Assembly (NCBI GenBank): GCA_021029095.1
Contig: JAJOHG010000006.1
Coordinates: 806,001 to 870,000, forward strand
DNA from: Phellopilus nigrolimitatus
Lineage: Eukaryota; Basidiomycota; Agaricomycetes; Hymenochaetales; Hymenochaetaceae
Direction: 5' to 3'
Length of the DNA stretch: 64,000 nucleotides
Below, one piece after another: positions 47,294-59,311 of the stretch. The stretch's first letter is position 1. Each line of letters starts with the position of its first letter. Under the pieces are notes generated by a model. That model did no database searches. It was not told where the DNA came from and saw nothing but the letters and a program-made list of their open reading frames with translations. The position numbers and the translations under genes are program-made.

Positions 47294-49619
47294 ATGGAGA
47301 ACGAACTGACCTTCGTCGCACCAGAAGGCGTCTACTCCGTCACTGAGGAACACAAGCCTACCCCCTTCAACGCTCACATTGTCACCCCTGTTCTCCATCC
47401 TACACGACTCTCCACCGTCACCGTCCGCTATCCGCTCTCAAAATCGGCCGTCGCTCCCGGGATTGCACAGCTATGGGGTGGGGGCAAGGACAGGGACAAC
47501 AAGAACAAGGAGAAGGATAAAGAGCATGGGAAAGAGAAGGAGGACGGGCAGAGTTTATCGAGCAGCGAGAAGCCTGGCACCGAGGAGGATGGCTCGCCTG
47601 ATCTCCTGCTTTCGCCCACCCTTCAACCTCAGTCGCCATCTTTGGAGTCTCCAAAGCTATTTTCTCCTACAATGGGCATGAGCAAGAAGAAGTCTGCGTC
47701 GCGCCCGAAGCACAACATCAGGACAACGACCTCAACGTTCGTCACACGCTTGCAGAGCGTCGATAACCTCAACAAAATCCTGCAGAGTAAACAGGGAGAC
47801 GTGACCTATCTCTTCTACAACGCAGGGAAAAACTTCTTCTGGACGGAGCTCGGTAAGAAGATGAAGGTGAGATTCGATGTATGCTGTTTTGCGAGTCCGT
47901 CACCGACGAGCGTTGCAGGATCCGCTCGCGCGCATAACGTTCTCTGCGTACCCGACATGCCATGATGTGAACAAGGATACCCCCAAGTCTACATGCCTGG
48001 ACGTCGTCATTGGATTCAGCACCGGCGACCTTATCTGGTTCGGTGCGTCTGTTCATTGATTAATCCTCCTTCCAGTCATTGAGGGTGCATATATGCAGAC
48101 CCTATCTCAGGACGCTACGTGCGTTTGAATAAACAAGTTAGTGCTTGGGTGTATAGATGTGTCCTGTATTCTCATTTTCATTGTATTAAACTCAGGGGTG
48201 CATCAGCAGCTCGCCGTGTACTGCGGTACGCTGGGTGCCAGGCTCGCCATCTGTGTTCGTCGTCTCTCACGCAGACGGGACAATTATAGTGTACGACAAA
48301 GAGCGCGAAGATGGCGCATTTACCGCCCAGAAACCATTCAAGCGCTCGACAGCACCGCCCGTCAGCCAGTCGGAAAGCAGTAGCTCGTCATTTCCATCCG
48401 ACGACGCCAGCTCACGCGAGGAGTGGGACCCGCTGGAAAGTATCTTCGTCACCCCGCCCAAATGGCATCCCGTTGCTACCCATTCGAATCACAGTCGCGG
48501 AAGGTCGGATAAAGACAAGACTGCAAAGAACCCCGTGAGCCACTGGAGGGTATCGAGACGTGGTGTATTAGGTGGATGCTATATTCAGTCATGTCAAAAC
48601 TCAGTACTAAAGTACTTTCCTTTAGATATTGCCTACTCGCATGACGCGCGGTTAGTGGCCGCGATATCAGAAGACGGCTGCTTGAGAATAATCGACGCCT
48701 TCCAAGAGTCGTGAGTTAACATTACATACTCCAATGTTTTACGTCCTGAAACAAGTTGGAAAGGCTGGTTGATTGTTTCGCATCATATTTTGGGTCGTTC
48801 ACCTGTGTTGCATTCTCACACGATGCGAAGTTCGTTCTTGTAAGCGTGAAGGTACTGACTAAAGGAATGCGACTAATGTTTATTAAAACAGACCGGCGGG
48901 CAAGACGATCTGGTCACCATCTTCTCGATGACTGAGGGTAGAGTCATTGCACGATGTCAGGGCCACTCTTCTTTCGTCTCTGCGGTCTCTTTCGATCCTG
49001 TTAGAACAGACAAACGAACGTATCGCTTTGGTAGTGTCGGAGAGGACAACAAACTTATTCTTGTGGGTATTCAAAATGTCTAGACTTTCCTGTTAAATCG
49101 TTACGACTATTCTCCAGTGGGATTTCTCAGCTGGTGTTTTACATCGTCCGAAACTACAAGTGAGTCCTACCCAGTATCTTCTCCTGTACAACATTCAAAT
49201 TTGTCTCTCCTCCTAGGCTCTGCATCAGCAGAGGTTATCAATGGCTTCCACACTTTCTCTCGCTCTCCGTCGACGAGGGGACGCCGCAGAAGGCTCGACG
49301 CTCCATCTAGCTCCGCAAGGTTTCTCAGGTGCGGAAGTATCGAGGTACCACCCTGCTCCGTCTCGAAATGAGGTTGCTGTAGTGCAACCGGTACTGGTGA
49401 GCCCATACTCTTTGTGCATTTTGAAAACGACTTGTTAATTTGTAATCAGACAAAACATGTTGAGGGAGACCTGCTCACAGCTATCGCGTTTATTCCTCCG
49501 CCTTGATGACCGCCTCGAAGGTGGGCATAACGAAGTTGTGGGTCCGGCCACTCGCTCTGCGCCCGCGTCCGATAAAAGCCAAGATGCGCCCCGCTACCAG
49601 GCGTCCGGACGAGCACTGA
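47294..49619 (+). CDS. creC: WD40 protein of the CreC/WDR20 family, one frame break near the end
   Basis: In Aspergillus CreC binds and stabilises the deubiquitinase CreB (USP46 type) in carbon catabolite repression; WDR20 does the same for USP12/46 in animals. ATG 47294 gives [16 protein letters not shown]. Further exons carry [137 protein letters not shown] and [20 protein letters not shown]. The end [10 protein letters not shown] reaches [16 protein letters not shown] only if a base is restored at 49499/49500; without it translation stops at 49506. Restored, it ends RPDEH at 49619. Confidence 0.9.
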
Positions 49620-50019
49620 TGTTCCTTTTCCTATCTTATTCGAACTTTTATCCTGCGTATGCTCTCTGCTTATCACCCCACTTGCTATTTTACGTCGCAC
49701 TAAGTTATTTGCTTTTCCTTCCTTTTTCTGAATGTGCAAGGCAAGTGTCAGCCCCTTTTGTATTATTTTTAGGCCATGTTGGGCATGGCTACGGACAAAA
49801 TATTACATGTCGATTTTGACGTATTCTCTTGGCTTTCTATGTACTGTGTACATACAGTGGGTGGAGACCGTACAAGGGGATTTCTGGAGCAATTTAGATT
49901 TGCAATTTGTTCTGCGGAACCTCAGGTACTCCTAATGATCGACGTGACATGCGTCCGTAATTTTATACTTGAAGTACTCCCTGCTTCTGCATCTACTGCG
50001 TCTCTTTTCGAATCACACC
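49620..50019. other. Intergenic between creC and SLM3
   Basis: About 400 bp between two tandem plus-strand genes; presumably a 3' UTR and the SLM3 promoter. Nothing specific seen. Confidence 0.45.
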
Positions 50020-51855
50020 ATGATTCGACAAACTCTGCGTCGAAGTACTTTAAACACTTGTCGACGACGGCGACAAGCACCCTTTCGCTGCTCGTCAGAC
50101 ACAACTATGACGGCCCCTCGGAAGGGCGATCGTGGTAGGCCACATATTTCCTGAAGACGCGTTCAATCAATGGGCCAACCTTCCGCCAAGTGGTTGTCGC
50201 AATGTCTGGCGGCGTGGACTCGTCTGTGACTGCACGCTTACTCGCTGAGGAGGTTCGTGCAAGTCTCTCGGGACGCATTGCGAGTTTAATGATTGTGTCA
50301 TGGCACGCAGGACTACAACCTCTCGGCGGTCTTCATGCGAAACTGGGACACGCGCGACGAGGCCGGGTCGGACACGGGCTGTGAGTGGGAAAAGGACTGG
50401 GAGGACGTACAGCTCGTGTGCCGTCAGCTCGGGCTGCCTTGCGAGATGGTACGTACTGCTCCTGCCTTTCCCGTTCCATGTCTGACACTTGGCATGCTGA
50501 CTGGTTTATGACAATGACTGCAGATCGACCTCTCGCGCGAGTATTGGACCCGTGTTTTCGAGCCGGCCTTACGAATGTGGGAGACTGGCGAGACACCGAA
50601 CCCCGACGTGTGGTGTAATCGGTGAGGACACTCCGAATTTTGCGTCGGTTTCGGATGCGGGCTGAGCTCTTGTTAGGGAAGTGAAGTTTGGTATACTAAT
50701 GGACCGAGTGGTCGCTGCGGAAGGCGCTAAATGGCTTGCTATGGGTGGGTCAGAGGCGCGTGCAAATCTGCATTTGTATCTCACCGTGAATCTGGAGTTT
50801 AGGCCATTACGCTGGTATTGAGTGGGACCACACTCTTCCAACTCCACGTCCAAAGCTCGTTCGCGCTGTTGACGACAAAAAAGACCAGACATACTATTTG
50901 TCTGGTGTAAAAGAGTCGAGTTTGCGAAAGGTCTGAGAACATTCTCAAAATCATTACAAAGAATAAGATAAGGCCCTAAGCTGAGATTGTATTCAGTCCC
51001 TCTTCCCCTTGCAGAAACTTAGGAAAACGGAAGTGCGCGAACTCGCAGCTAAATACAAGCTTCCTACCGCACAGAGGAGCGAAAGTATGGGAATCTGCTT
51101 CGTCGGTGAGAAAAGGCGCTTCGAAGATTTCCTAGGTGCGTGCTACAGCGTTACTTGTACCTCTGCACATTAGAAAACCAAACTGACTATGACTTCTTCT
51201 CTATTAGCGGAATACATTCCTCCGAAGCCCGGCCCGATAATCAACTTAGACACGAATAAGCAGGTCGGAACGCACCCAGGTCTCTGGCGCTTCACAATCG
51301 GGCAACATGCGAAGGTCCCAGGTATGCCTGAGCGGATGTTCGTCGCGAAGAAGAGCGTGATGGACAACGAGGTCTTCGTCGTTCCTGGCTCGTGAGTGGT
51401 GTTTTATTTTACTCTCCTTATTATAGTTTGCATATCGCATATACTGACCGACTTCGGTTGAATGACTAGATCACACCCTGCGCTGATGAAGACGAGTTTT
51501 GTTGTGCGCGACTTCCGGTGGATATGGGAAGACGCTGTACCCCTGGCCATTGACGCACATAGCAGCTTTCGCGCAAGGGTGCAGTTCCGGCATAGAATGA
51601 AAGACGTCCCGTGCACGGTGCAAAGGTGAACGCCTTGACTTTCCGCTGGATGCTGCTTTTCTAATCGTTTTTAAAAACTAGAAACGAGGACGGCGACATG
51701 CGTATCGACTTTGACGAGCCGCAGTATGCTCTTGCTGCTGGCCAGGTTGCGGCATTGTACGACGAGGCGGGGTGCTGGTGTTTGGGGAGCGGGCAAATAT
51801 CCGAGGGGATGAGGAGGAATAAGCTAGATAATCTTTTGCTCAACCTGAGCTTGTA
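50020..51855 (+). CDS. SLM3: Mitochondrial tRNA 2-thiouridylase Mtu1/Slm3 (MnmA family)
   Basis: Thiolates the wobble uridine (s2U34) of mitochondrial tRNA-Lys, -Glu and -Gln. ATG 50020 gives a basic leader (MIRQTLRRSTLNTCRRRRQA). The next exon has the PP-loop VVVAMSGGVDSSVTARLLAE, then DYNLSAVFMRNWDTRDEAGS, LVCRQLGLPCEMIDLSREYW, GETPNPDVWCNREVKFG (first catalytic Cys) and AMGHYAGIEWD. It continues KDQTYYLSGVKESSLRKSLF, AAKYKLPTAQRSESMGICFV (second Cys, in GICFVGEKR), GLWRFTIGQHAKVPG, RVQFRHRMKDVPCTVQR and QYALAAGQVAALYD. Ten exons, all in frame with GT-AG introns. The P-loop, both catalytic cysteines and the RFTIGQ block mark the family. Confidence 0.95.
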
Positions 51856-51999
51856 GATGATTGCTCACAATATATTTTCTGACTCTCGTTCCACCCAAAT
51901 TAATCAATGCTTCAGTACAAAACAGAGTTAATTATGTTATGAAAATACGATTATATGCAACAAACAATTATATGCAACAAATAATATGATGTAATTCGA
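51856..51999. other. 3' flank of SLM3 and of the tRNA gene
   Basis: A/T-rich sequence containing the 17-bp tandem repeat listed separately. On the minus strand it is the downstream flank of tRNA-Gly; the nearest T4 tract on that strand is about 55 bp past the tRNA, so the terminator is not obvious. Confidence 0.4.
51950..51983. repeat. 17-bp tandem duplication, two copies
   Basis: ATTATATGCAACAAACA at 51950-51966 is followed at once by ATTATATGCAACAAATA at 51967-51983. It sits just beyond the 3' end of the minus-strand tRNA. Confidence 0.85.
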
Positions 52000-52081
52000 T
52001 GCATTAAGAGGGAATCGAACCCCCGGCGGGTCGACGTACATCGATTGGCAACGACCCAGGTTACCACTACCCCATTAATGC
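52000..52081 (-). tRNA. tRNA-Gly(GCC): tRNA-Gly (anticodon GCC) with 11-nt intron
   Basis: On the minus strand the acceptor stem GCATTAA (from 52081) pairs perfectly with TTAATGC, discriminator A at 52000. The D arm is GGGT-AGTGGTA-ACCT, and the anticodon stem GGTCG pairs with CGACC. The loop reads TTGCCA with anticodon GCC. Between position 37 and the rest of the loop an insertion of about 11 nt (ATCGATGTACG) lies at the canonical tRNA intron site. The T arm is GGGGG-TTCGATT-CCCTC, and GGTTCGATTCC is a perfect internal B box. All stems close, so the gene looks functional. Confidence 0.93.
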
Positions 52082-52621
52082 CGGTGTAATCAATCGCGAT
52101 TTCAACCATATAGGCATATCTGAGAGCACGCCATGCTGACGCGCCCTGAGCACGTGAATATTAAACCTAAATCACGTGACAGATTCGGTTTTATATCCAA
52201 TTTCAGATAAGCTGTGGGTTACCTGTCGAAGCAATCTGGATCACTTGCACCTGGCTATTGAGCTGAGCGAGGCGTGAGACAAGACGGGTATTGTACGAGA
52301 GGCAGACAGGAGGGGAAGAAGAGAGATGAACACATTTTCCATAGTACATGTACGAAACTTGAGGGTGTTGTTTGGGAAGGCACCGGAGGAGAACAATCAC
52401 CATTTTGAAGAGTTGCGAATGTTGAATGAAGACGGGTGGGCGTGCGTGGGCGCAGTAGTGTGGCTGTTTGCCGTTTTTGGAGTACAGTCCGCGCAGCCAA
52501 CTTTCGACATGCGCGTCGCCGTGCCTCCCTCCAAAACCAAATTGAAGAAAAACAAGAGAAGGGCAACTCGATAGGTCTCTCCTGCAGATATACAACATTC
52601 CACGTCTACTTCGCCTTCGCA
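52082..52621. other. Intergenic between tRNA-Gly and TRF4
   Basis: About 540 bp upstream of TRF4 and upstream of the divergent tRNA. Open frames here have no protein-like character. Confidence 0.45.
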
Positions 52622-55179
52622 ATGCAGCCAGAAGCAGGGCCGTCGCGCCTACCTGCTGCTACGAACATCCAGCCTCTTGACAGTCCAGGACACGCTCCTC
52701 AATCCAATCCGTCCGCAGGAACTTTCTCTAGTGGCGTCGATTTCATTGCCTTCGTAGACTCAGATGATGATCGTCCCAAGCAGCCCACGCGCGAGTGGGA
52801 CCGGGGAAAGTCTGAACGGGATAAGAGGGAACGGGAGAGAGACGGCAGGAACCGCGACCGCGATGGCCAGGCGGTTAGCAAGAAGCGAAGGTGGGAGGAC
52901 TCCGAGCGGGACGATGTACCTGCAGGAAAAGACTCGCGGCGAGCTAGCACGCATAACGTCAATCTCAAATCTAGGAAGGCGCCGTGGGCTGCGGACGTCG
53001 ACTGGGATAGCTGTCGAAACGTCGCCCAAATGTGCGTCTCTATCTTTCTTACTCGATATTATAATGTCTCAACGGTCTCGTGTTATTACCGCGGAAAAGG
53101 CTTCATGCTGAGGTAGAGGCGTTTCTATATTATATCTCACCGTCTCCAGTTGAACACGAAGTGCGGGAGATGATTGTCCAGCTCATTTCGAGCAGCATAA
53201 AAAAGACATACCCAGATGCAAGTATCTTGCCGTTCGGGAGCTTCGAGACCAAACTCTATTTGCCCTCTGGGTACGCTTGTTTCTATACATCGTCATTCAG
53301 CTCGTCCTACTGAATATATGCACATAATCCAGTGATATCGATTTAGTTGTCCAGTCCGACTCGATTGCGTACAGCGACAGGGTATCATCGCTCCGGTCTC
53401 TTGCAAACATCGTCAGGAGAACAGGAATCACAGACAAGGTCACCGTCATCGCCAAGGCGAAGGTGCCTATCATTAAATTCGTGACCACCTATGGTGAGCA
53501 GGTTTCCTGGGTTATTCCCTCGCGTTTTCTTGACACTGCGCCCGCAGGTCGGTTTTCCGTCGACATCAGTCTAAACCAGACAAACGGCGTGCAGGCCGGA
53601 AAGATGATAAACCGCTTTCTTGATGAATTCCCTGCACTGCGCGCGCTCGTGCTAGTCATAAAGTCCTTTCTCAACCAGAGGAGCATGAACGAAGTGTACT
53701 CCGGTGGCTTGGGGAGCTACGCCATCGTCTGCCTTGCTGTCAGCTTTCTGCAGGTCAGCTCATTACTTCCTTCCCCCCTTTTTGTGCCTAGCCCCTCTGT
53801 GGGGGTGTAAACGTGGAGTCCGCCACTTACACGAACTACAAGATGCATCCCAAACTCCGGCGCGCCGAGATAGATCCCGCACGGAACCTCGGTGTGCTCG
53901 TCATGGAATTCTTCGAACTGTATGGCAAATATTTTAATTATTCGGAGACGGGCATTTCCCTCCGCCACGGGGGCTCGTACTTCAGTAAAGCGCGCCGGGG
54001 ATGGATGGACTACAACAAGCGATACCTGTTGTCCATCGAGGACCCAGGGGACATTAGTGCGTCTCTTCACTCCAAGTCCAGGCTCGCAGACAATAACACT
54101 ACTTAGGTAACGACATCTCAAGAGGCTCGTTCGGGATCAAGTCTGTGCGCCAAACATTCGCCGGCGCTCACGAGATCATGAAGTCCGCCGCGTACGTCCG
54201 CGCGGGCATCCTCAGCGCGCGCCAGAACGGGACCTGCCGTCGATCTGCGCCGTGGGAGGAGCGACCCGGAGGAGATGAGCGTCCTGTCGGGCATCCTGGG
54301 CGTCAAGCCAGGAGACGATTAACCATCGCCGGCTCGTGCAGGAGGTGTACGACTCGGGTGCGCTCGCGCGCCTGCTGGCGTCAACCCGAAGCGCGCCTAG
54401 GCTTCAGCCATCGAGTGCGAATGTGCGCGTGAACGGGAATGGAAATATCGCTGCCGCACCGACAACGAACGGATCGAAGCGAGCGCGCGAGGCACAGAGC
54501 GTCACCGCAGCGTGGGGCGAAGCGGACATGGTGCTCGACTCCGACGAAGAAGCCGGGCGCTTACGCGACTATCCCCCGGCGCGCGACCGTGGGCGACGTG
54601 CCGACTCGCGGCGCGTGGGGCGTGACAAGGATGGTAGCGAGAGCGAGAGCCGCTACGACATCGCAAAAGGCGCGCGCGCGCGCAAGCGGCGGCGCACGGG
54701 CCAGGCTCGGCGCGACCTACGCGCGGCCGTGTTCCTGACAGACTCAGAGCTCGACGACGAGGACGGGGAGGTCGATCAAGTTGGCGCGTCTGAGTACGCA
54801 GTACGCTCCCCGGGGCGCTGGCGCCAACGCTGTCCGCGAGCCGGGGAGCTCGGACGATAGTCTTCAGGAAATCGAGCAGGCGTACTCCGCGGCTGACAAG
54901 CGCAGAGAAATAGAGCAGGAGGAGGAGAGCTCTACGTACCTGAAGGGGAAGGGGAAAGGGAGGGGCGTAGCTTCAGGTTCTGAATCTCGCGGGGCACAAA
55001 ATTTGCAGAATAGCGGTGCCCAGCGGCTTGCGTACTGGGCATCAAAGGGCCTGCGCGGGGATGGGGTCGATTCGGACTCTGTCGATAGCGTGCAGAAATC
55101 GTTGAGCAACGACCAGCGACGGGCGTATTGGGCGTCGAAGGGCCTGCGTGGAGGCGATATCCATTCTGATAGCTCGTAG
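52622..55179 (+). CDS. TRF4: Non-canonical poly(A) polymerase Trf4/Cid14 (TRAMP), three frame breaks
   Basis: Adds short A tails that direct nuclear RNAs to the exosome. ATG 52622 gives MQPEAGPSRLPAATNIQ and a charged N-terminus. After an intron come LHAEVEAFLYYISPSPVEHE and LPFGSFETKLYLPSG/DIDLVV (GS and DxD catalytic motif across an intron), VPIIKFVTTYGRFSVDISLN (third Asp), RALVLVIKSFLNQRSMNEVY, GGLGSYAIVCLAVSFLQ, GVLVMEFFELYGKYFNY and GSFGIKSVRQTFAGAHEIM. Frame changes are needed at 54234/54235 (to AVDLRRGRSDPEEMSVLSG), 54304/54305 (to SQETINHRRLVQEVYDSG) and 54800/54801. The C-terminal tail is Arg/Asp/Glu-rich and has two copies of AYWASKGLRG. Conserved core is unambiguous. Confidence 0.93.
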
Positions 55180-55689
55180 CTGTAGCAATTAGTTCGTGCA
55201 TGTTGTCTGTATTTAACTTATAGACTACACAGTATTACTTCCTCTTTCGTACGTAGTTGTGTGTACTGCTTATCTTACCAGGAGCTAAATCTCCTTTTCG
55301 TAATGCATTTCTGGGCTATCTTCCGAGCTGTTATGATTATTTCTACATCATAAAGGAAGGAATCTGCGAGAGCAGTGTGATTGATATGTATATCGATCGT
55401 TGATAGTGTACAGCGCTTGATTATCGAAAAGATTATGCGAGATGTAGACAACGACAATAGGAAGAAAAGAAAGTAGAAAAGAGAGAAATGCTATTGGCGG
55501 AAGGATGTAGGAAATAGCGGACGTGTGTGGATACGTGTGTGATTGTGGGGGAACGCCGAGGCGAAGAGATCGGAAATCATCCAGTGTGCGGGCGGAGAGA
55601 AAATGCACAAAATGACAAATGAGAAACGGGAACGAAAGCAAAGAAAGAAGACAAGACAGACAATTGATATTATATATGTATATGCGATG
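55180..55689. other. Convergent intergenic region
   Basis: About 510 bp between the stops of TRF4 and the minus-strand orphan; A/T-rich, two 3' UTRs. No feature seen. Confidence 0.45.
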
Positions 55690-58600
55690 TTATGCGCCAT
55701 GTCGCGAGCCGATCTCGTCATACCAGCTCGGAGAGTCGGCCACGGATGCCTGCAGTCTGTAGCTGCTCCTAGTGCCGCCGCTGTTACTGCCCTCCTTGCC
55801 GTGGGCGGCACTGTTCCCGCTGTGGCTGTCGTGGCTGCTGCGACTGCTGCTGCCGCTGCCGCTCGCACTCATATGCAGCTTGGCCCGCGAGGACAGCGAG
55901 CGCGAGAAGGCGGAGAACATCGACGACGGCGCGTGGCTGCTCTTCGGCTGCGATTCCGGAAGCGCGGGCGCCTCGCTGGGGGTCTTGCAGAGCGAGATGT
56001 GCGGGAGGAGCGGGGACTTGGACTTGGGTTTTGACTTTGATGGGTTGGACCGGAGTGAGGAGTTCTTCGATGAGGGGCTAGGGGGTGCGGGAGGCACGGG
56101 CGCATATTGCTGCTGATACTGCTGGTATCGCGGCGGTGAGGAGTGTGCCGACAGGATAGGCGATTTCGACGGCGGCGTCGGCGGGGGTGGGCTGCCTGGG
56201 CCGTCTTGGGGACCCTGTCCTTGGCCGTAGCTGTAGTCATGTCCGTGCGCGTACACGTACCCTGCGCCCGTACCGAATCTGGATCCCGAGCCGGACACGG
56301 ACTCCGATAGGGATGTCGACAATGGCGGCTCAGTGGGCACCGCGGGAAATGCGTCGAATAAGTCGGGGTCGAGAGAGCCGCTCATCGAAGACGCAGAGGC
56401 AGAGGCAGTCGACAGCACCGAGAGCGGGCGCTGCTCGTCCGACGTCGATCCGCCGAGTGTTAGGGGCACATACAGCGATGGTCTGCGGTTCGACGAGGGC
56501 GGGCGCATCGATGCGGAAGAGGCTGCGGAGGCAGAGGCGGAAACGCACGCCGGAGCCGAGACCGGAGCGTCAACGGAGTCGCACGTGTGCGTCGACGCAA
56601 CGTCATCTACAATAAACAGAAGAGGTAAAGCACACAGTCAGCGACGATAGTCGTGCACGCCGTCTCCCACAGCTGCTGCCGTGTCCAGCGCGTGCATGCT
56701 CAGCAGGAGAACGAGAAGCGAGGGAGAGGGTACTCACCCGGGAGCGCGAGCGTTGAGGCCGAACGTCCCGCGCGGCTAAGCATGCGCCCGAGCACGCCAT
56801 GCGATGCGCGCGACATGCTCTGGACCTTTTTGCGCGCCGAGCGGCCAGGCGACGAGAGGACCGAGCCGAAAGAGCGGCGGCTTTCCGCCCCGAACTCGGA
56901 CCCGGCTTCGTCGGGCTCCTCCACATCGGGCGTGCGGGTCGCGTCGAAGAAGGGCGGTGTGGCGAGGTCGAACGACGGAGAGGGCGGCGTGAGCACCGGT
57001 ACAGAGTCCTCGGACGACTCCGCGGATGCCCAGCTCCAGCTTTCGCGTGAAGTGTTCTGACCGCCGTTCTGCGCTTGCGGGTGCACGGAGCCGGGGCCCG
57101 AGCTGTTCGTGCTGTTCGACCAGTGTTTTAAGGGCGGCGGCGGGTCCGATGCGTTGCCGAGAGCTTCCATCCGAGGGAACTGAAGTGAGGCATCCGGGGT
57201 TTCTGCGCGCGACGGGACAGGCGCATCCTCCTCACCATCATCGCCACCCATCAGCCGCTGCTCGAGTTGCGCAGCTTGCGCCATGAGCAAGGAGAGGTCT
57301 GGCGAGTCGGGCGTCGGCAGCTCGCCGTGCTCTGCGCGCTGGCGCGCGATGTTGACGGTCTGCGTGGAGACTGGCGCGCGCACGCGCGGGAGCGCCGCTA
57401 CTGGTTCCTGCGTCTTCCTGAACACGATAGCGTGGAAGGACTTCGGGGCTGCCCGTGGCTCGACGGAGGGCTCAACGTACGACCCGTCTTGAGCGATTGG
57501 GAGCGGGGATGGAGGGCTGCGGCGGGAGGAGCTGCCTGCGCGGAGGCCTGCGAAGGCGCGACGCTGTGGGTTTCCGAAGCAGCGTGTGACCCGTCATTTG
57601 AAGGGGTGGTCGTCCTTGAGGAGTCCATGCTCTCCTTGGCTTTGGAGATATCCTCGCTCTCCACTTCTACCTCAGATTCTGGCACCTTACCATTGCTATT
57701 CTGGGCTTCATTTGCATTGTTAGTCTCATCATGAAAAGAGACGTCGAGTGCTCCGCCCAAAACACCCGTAACAGACACATCCTCAGAAGCTGAGGGCTTC
57801 ACGACAACATATTTGTGCGGCTCGTGGAATGTTCTTTCCCCCGTCTCCAAAGTCGCTATGAGAGGCGACGGCGACGAAGTCGGTGTCTCAGAGTGCCCAG
57901 CCTCGTCGCCAACAGTAAGCTCCTGGGTGTTGTTTGCCGGAGGTGGGCCGGTCTCGTTCCGCAACGCGATTGAAGACAGAGCGAACGCCGACATGACGGG
58001 CGTCTTGGCCGACTCCTCATCATCCTCTGGATCTCGCGGCGCCTCGCGTGGGTCCTCTGACGCGTTCAGCTCTACCGCATCGTTGTCTTGGGGAGGGATC
58101 GCCTCGGATGACATGTGTTCGGGAGGCAGCGCGCTGCCAGAAGCCGGCTTCGCGAGATCTTCACATACATCATTATCAATGCATGATGGTGGTGTGTCAA
58201 ACACTTCGGACGCATTGTCTCCGCTATTTTCTTCAAACGCCACCGGCTCGCCCTGCTTAGGAAGAGGAGAATTTGGGGCAAGGACGGGGCTCCGAGAAGG
58301 GGATGCAGCATCGCCAGACCGGGCAGAGAGAGAAATGGAACCCCGTGAAGCATTTACGCTCGATACGGAGTTGCGTCGTGGCGGGCGGTCTTGCGGGTCG
58401 TCTATAGCAAATATACTTTTCACGGGCGACGTCTGCGGCTCCGCGTCGTCGCCCTCGTCCTCATCGATGGTTGCGCCATGAATGCTTGAGCGCACGCGCG
58501 CGGACGCGGTGTCGTCCAGAACGGAGGTGGAGATGCAGCGCTTGCGCACGGGCGAAGTGTTGCCAGTCTCTCCATTACCCAAACTTGCATCCGCATCCGC

Positions 58601-59040
58601 ATCCGCATCCGCACTCAGACTGGTCGACAACGCGAGGGGGCTGACGTTAGGGTTGAGCCGGCCTAAAGAGGAAGGCGGGGACGCCGGCTTGGGGACGCTC
58701 GCGATACGGTTGCCGTAGAGCTCGCCACGCTTGCGTGCGGCGCTGCCCTCGCGCGTCTGGAGCTGGGCGGGCGGGGGCGCGCCGAGCCCGAAGGAGCCGC
58801 GCGGGACGGGACGCCGCCCTTCTGCTCGAACTTTGCGATGCGGTCGCGGAGGGCTGATCCTGAGGCACCTGCGTTTGCGTTTGCGCTCGCAGTCGATGGC
58901 GAGGAGAAGGATGAGGACAAGGAGGAAGAGGTGGATGAAGAGGAGGAAGGTTGGGGGGACGTCGCGCGCTGCTGAAGGGCTGCGATGCGGTCCTTCAGGT
59001 TGCCAGGTGTGCCGCCAGTCACGACGCGCTGCGTCCTTAG
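55690..59040 (-). CDS. Large disordered orphan with a duplicated DRIA helix, two frame breaks
   Basis: The first clear exon starts after an acceptor CTGCTAAG near 59041: GGTPGNLKDRIAALQQR, a Ser tract, then ALRDRIAKFEQKGGVP. One base is missing at 58807/58808 before VPRGSFGLGAPPPAQL. A long acidic Ser/Pro-rich region follows, and a second base is missing at 57530/57531 before SSRRSPPSPLPIAQDGSYVE and SFHAIVFRKTQEPVAAL. Next come RQRAEHGELPTPDSPDLSLL, QAAQLEQRLMGG, SFGSVLSSPGRSARKKVQSM and, after an intron (about 56607-56735), RRPSLYVPLTLGGSTSDEQR and a Ser/Pro/Tyr-rich end GSRHGA. The initiating exon lies above 59040 and was not identified. Function unknown; proline-rich motifs suggest adaptor-like binding. 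Confidence 0.6.
58587..58610. repeat. Coding hexanucleotide repeat (GCATCC)x4
   Basis: Four perfect GCATCC units, read on the minus strand as Asp-Ala repeats (SADADADADASLG) in the disordered orphan. Such tracts vary in length between strains. Confidence 0.9.
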
Positions 59041-59311
59041 CAGACACAAGCATCAGTGCCCAAAAAAAACAAATAGAGAAAAAAAGAAAACGAACATGAT
59101 GTGCAGCAAATATCAGAAAAGAAAAAGAAGAGAAAGAAAAGGAGGAGAACGGGATGAGGACGAGGACGTTGAAGACAAGCCTGGGGACGGAGGCTGACTT
59201 GCGATTTGCTTCCTATTATAACCGGGCGCTCGCTAGCACACGGCCGCTTCGATGCCGACAAACTAATGAATAAAACAAGCACATTATAATTACAAGGCTA
59301 ATAATCTACAT

